Positions 56,997 through 59,028 of a stretch of DNA of 59,028 nt are shown one piece after another. The stretch is taken from assembly GCA_024743435.1 (NCBI GenBank), contig JANSWO010000015.1, positions 1 to 59,028 on the forward strand, given 5' to 3'. The notes below the pieces were generated by a model, which searched no databases, had not been told where the DNA came from, and worked only from the letters and a program-made list of their open reading frames with translations. Position 1 is the first letter of the stretch. Each line of letters starts with the position of its first letter. The position numbers and the translations under genes were made by a program. The DNA comes from Pseudomonadaceae bacterium. Lineage in GTDB: Bacteria > Pseudomonadota > Gammaproteobacteria > Pseudomonadales > Azotimanducaceae.

Positions 56997-58095
56997 CTGA
57001 GGACCCGTCCAGTGGTGAAGCCCCTGCTACGGAGTATTCCAACGCTTGCCTCAGAGGCTTGCTGTCTGCATCTCGAATCTCAACACGACCAATCGCAACG
57101 GGAACAATGAGCCGAAGCTTGCCGTCAGAAACTTTCTTATCCATACCCATGGCCTCGAGAACGGATTCGACCGACAACTGCGGCGGCTCGCAAGGCAGTT
57201 CGAAACGCTCGACCAGACGCCTGATGCGTCTTCCGTCATCGATTGACAGCGTCTCTGCGAGACACCCGTAGATAGCCGCCTGCACCATACCGATCGCAAC
57301 CGCCTCACCATGGAGATAGGTGCCGTATTGCGTGAGTTTCTCAATTGCGTGTCCGAACGTATGGCCGTAGTTGAGAATCGCGCGAATGCCGCTTTCACGC
57401 TCATCAGATGCCACAACTTCCGCCTTTATCTCCGCTGAGCGCGCGACGGCATGGGCAAGCGCAGCCTCGTCCAGAGCCAGGATCTTGTCTGCAGACTCCT
57501 CCAACCAGGCAAAGAAGCCCGCATCGAATATGACGCCATACTTGATCACTTCCGCAAGGCCAGCTCGGAACTCACGCGCTGGCAACGACGCAAGCACAGC
57601 AAGGTCTGCAATGACACAGGAGGGTTGGTAGAACGCACCGATCATGTTTTTGCCGGCCGAATGATTCACCGCGGTTTTGCCGCCCACGGAGGAGTCGACC
57701 TGAGCCAGCAGCGTCGTGGGAATCTGCACAAAACCTACACCGCGCTGATACGTCGCCGCCACGAAGCCTGCGAGATCACCAACGACACCTCCACCCAACG
57801 CCACAACCGTGGTAGTGCGGTTGTGGCGCTTGCTCAAAAGAAAATCAAGCGCGCGGCCATACTCCTCGAGAGACTTATGGGATTCACCATCGGGCATCAT
57901 GTGAACGTCGACGTCCACATCTGTGAACGCGCTAAGCACCCGCTCCAGGTATAGATCGGCCACGGTTGGGTTCGTAAGAACAAGAGCCTGACTACCGGAA
58001 ACCGATGCACGCAGAAGCGCTGCATCCGACAACAACCCCGAACCAATGTGAATCGGATACGAGCGTTCGCCCAGTTCTACCCTCACCTGCCTCAT
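56989..58095 (-). CDS. aroB: 3-dehydroquinate synthase
   Basis: A 368-residue NAD- and Zn-dependent enzyme, second step of the shikimate pathway. Motifs include GGGVVGDLAGFVAATYQRG, QIPTTLLAQVDSSVGGKTAVN, FYQPSCVIADLAVL, and the metal-ligand stretch LNYGHTFGHAIEKLT with its nearby LHGEAVAIGM. The ATG overlaps the aroK stop as ATGA. Length is typical. Confidence 0.97.
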   Translation of the reverse strand: MRQVRVELGERSYPIHIGSGLLSDAALLRASVSGSQALVLTNPTVADLYLERVLSAFTDVDVDVHMMPDGESHKSLEEYGRALDFLLSKRHNRTTTVVALGGGVVGDLAGFVAATYQRGVGFVQIPTTLLAQVDSSVGGKTAVNHSAGKNMIGAFYQPSCVIADLAVLASLPAREFRAGLAEVIKYGVIFDAGFFAWLEESADKILALDEAALAHAVARSAEIKAEVVASDERESGIRAILNYGHTFGHAIEKLTQYGTYLHGEAVAIGMVQAAIYGCLAETLSIDDGRRIRRLVERFELPCEPPQLSVESVLEAMGMDKKVSDGKLRLIVPVAIGRVEIRDADSKPLRQALEYSVAGASPLDGSSDG

Positions 58096-58616
58096 ACCCG
58101 GCCGTCCTTCACCAGTGCGTTGACGATGCGCGCGGCGAGCGCTTTGGGGCCTCCACGACTCGCGCTAAATCGGTAGTCACGCAAGCCCGCATAAAGGGGG
58201 GCGCGTTCGCTAACCAGCTTCTCCAATACTGCACGCCGATTACCACCTTGCAGCAAAGGCCGCTTGCGGTCGTTACGCGTCCTTTCCATGAGTTGGCCAA
58301 CCGATGCGTCGAGATGAACCACGATACCCTTCGCGAGCGCCGAGCGATTTTCGTCTCGCAGAATGGCTCCGCCGCCGGTCGCTATCACCAGGTTTGTTTC
58401 ACTCATTAACTCATCAATGACATGAGCTTCGCGATCGCGAAAACCGCTTTCGCCTTCAACATCGAAGATCCAGGCAGTCTCAGCGCCGGCGCGCTCTTCA
58501 ATCACCCGGTCTGTATCAAAGAAAGGTCGTTCCAGCAGGTCCGCAATATGCCTGCCAACGGTACTCTTGCCGACCGCCATAAGGCCGATCAGCACGACGT
58601 TAGGTTGGCTCGACAT
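58092..58616 (-). CDS. aroK: Shikimate kinase
   Basis: A 174-residue kinase that phosphorylates shikimate. The P-loop is GLMAVGKSTVG, the Mg-binding Asp lies in FFDTDRVIEERAG, and the substrate loop is VIATGGGAIL, with a lid arginine in RNDRKRPLL. The ATG at 58616 gives the usual length, and an upstream extension would not match. It begins the aroK-aroB-damX operon. Confidence 0.96.
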   Translation of the reverse strand: MSSQPNVVLIGLMAVGKSTVGRHIADLLERPFFDTDRVIEERAGAETAWIFDVEGESGFRDREAHVIDELMSETNLVIATGGGAILRDENRSALAKGIVVHLDASVGQLMERTRNDRKRPLLQGGNRRAVLEKLVSERAPLYAGLRDYRFSASRGGPKALAARIVNALVKDGRV

Positions 58617-58766
58617 GAAGTACACCTTTTCATGCCCGGCATTGTGCCACCGAAGGGCGACAATGGGTGCTCTTGGAGCGGGAAATGTTGCCAGGAACGG
58701 GACTCGCCATTGCGATCCGTTCGGCACAACAAGCTTCCAAAGGCGTGGTGAACAGCGCTGCAGGAA

Positions 58767-58878
58767 GAGATCGCCGCGCCTGGCGGCCCGCGATGACGGG
58801 AAGTTGTAGAGGCGAAATCGAAGCCGCGTCATTGCGAGCCAGTCGGGTGCGAAACACCTGGCGCAGCGCGGCAATTTC
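58767..58878. repeat. Dispersed inverted-repeat copy, halves in opposite order
   Basis: GAGATCGCCGCG...CCGCGATGAC (58767-58797) is followed by CGTCATTGCGAG...GCGGCAATTTC (58827-58878). Compared with 53969-54097 the two halves have exchanged order. Confidence 0.7.
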
Positions 58879-58880
58879 AT

Positions 58881-59028
58881 GAGGGCTTGGGAACCAGTCA
58901 GCTACTGGCAACGAGACTGAAGGCGACGCATCGTTTGGGGCGCTCTCGAGCATTCTATCCAGTCGCTGCGCGATGGATACGAATGCACTGCCGCTATTCG
59001 ATGTATTGACGCGCGTCGATCGGGGGGC
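58881..59028 (-). other. Possible partial coding region at the window edge
   Basis: The reading frame that includes VNTSNSGSAFVSIAQRLDR is open from the window edge through 58881 and then runs on through the repeat to 58630. The part through the repeat is likely chance. The first ~50 residues could be the C terminus of a protein upstream of aroK, in the place usually taken by pilus genes, but nothing recognisable is left. Confidence 0.22.

Noticed and set aside
58617-58880. Upstream in-frame extension of the shikimate kinase
   Set aside because: It runs through an intergenic repeat, and homologues start at 58616.

Overview
The window reads as chromosome of a marine-type gammaproteobacterium. 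The reasons are the aroK-aroB-damX operon, Syd, GreB, gltBD, a DUF2970 protein, and many lipid and fatty-acid genes. Most genes are G+C rich. I recognise no rRNA, tRNA or CRISPR. Gene assignments come from reading motifs by eye, with no database search.

Layout. 1-421: intergenic repeats. 422-2831: a pair of acyl-CoA dehydrogenases. 3082-6530: NAD synthetase, a secreted metallo-beta-lactamase-fold protein that has lost its metal ligands, and a DUF924 protein. 6527-12904: a VanZ-like membrane protein, nitroreductase, thioesterase-like protein, SDR, enoyl-CoA hydratase, a haem-type membrane protein with a TonB-like lipoprotein, a small conserved protein overlapping a PhyH dioxygenase, and DUF2970. 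12916-18347: a beta-N-acetylhexosaminidase with a NahK-like sugar kinase, and a secreted phytase/esterase-like protein. 18601-20442: a SIS-domain sugar-phosphate isomerase, a sulfotransferase and a VOC protein. 20480-26084 (minus): a tightly coupled six-gene operon with two TauD dioxygenases, an LplT-PlsC type fusion, a cystathionine gamma-synthase family enzyme, an unknown protein and a GNAT. 26139-30333 (plus): class II aldolase, mtnA, greB, syd, then aroA.

31077-37345 is the most notable segment. It is a mobile element of about 6.3 kb that has split alkA. The C-terminal part of alkA lies at 30825-31077, still coupled to ogt, and the N-terminal part lies at 37345-37937. The element has a perfect 13-bp inverted repeat at its two ends and matching subterminal motifs. 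It carries two overlapping tyrosine recombinases, a secreted lipase-family lipoprotein, and an A+T-rich gene with a HEPN RNase-like motif that is a candidate defence gene.

38047-47404: a mannose-6-phosphate isomerase-like protein, an SGNH esterase, a glyoxalase-II-like hydrolase, a 0.74-kb repeat-rich gap, an NTF2-like protein, a CYP153-like P450, a GPH-type transporter, malate dehydrogenase, Nudix and GNAT. 47743-53912: gltB and gltD. 54164-58616 (minus): aroK-aroB-damX and a secreted protein of unknown function, convergent with gltBD.

Two genome-wide patterns stand out. One is a family of long composite inverted repeats built from GTCATTGCGAG-like and GAGATCGCCGC-like half units in four gaps. 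The other is a set of five genes whose -10-like hexamer ends exactly 6 nt before the ATG, with no Shine-Dalgarno, which suggests leaderless transcripts.
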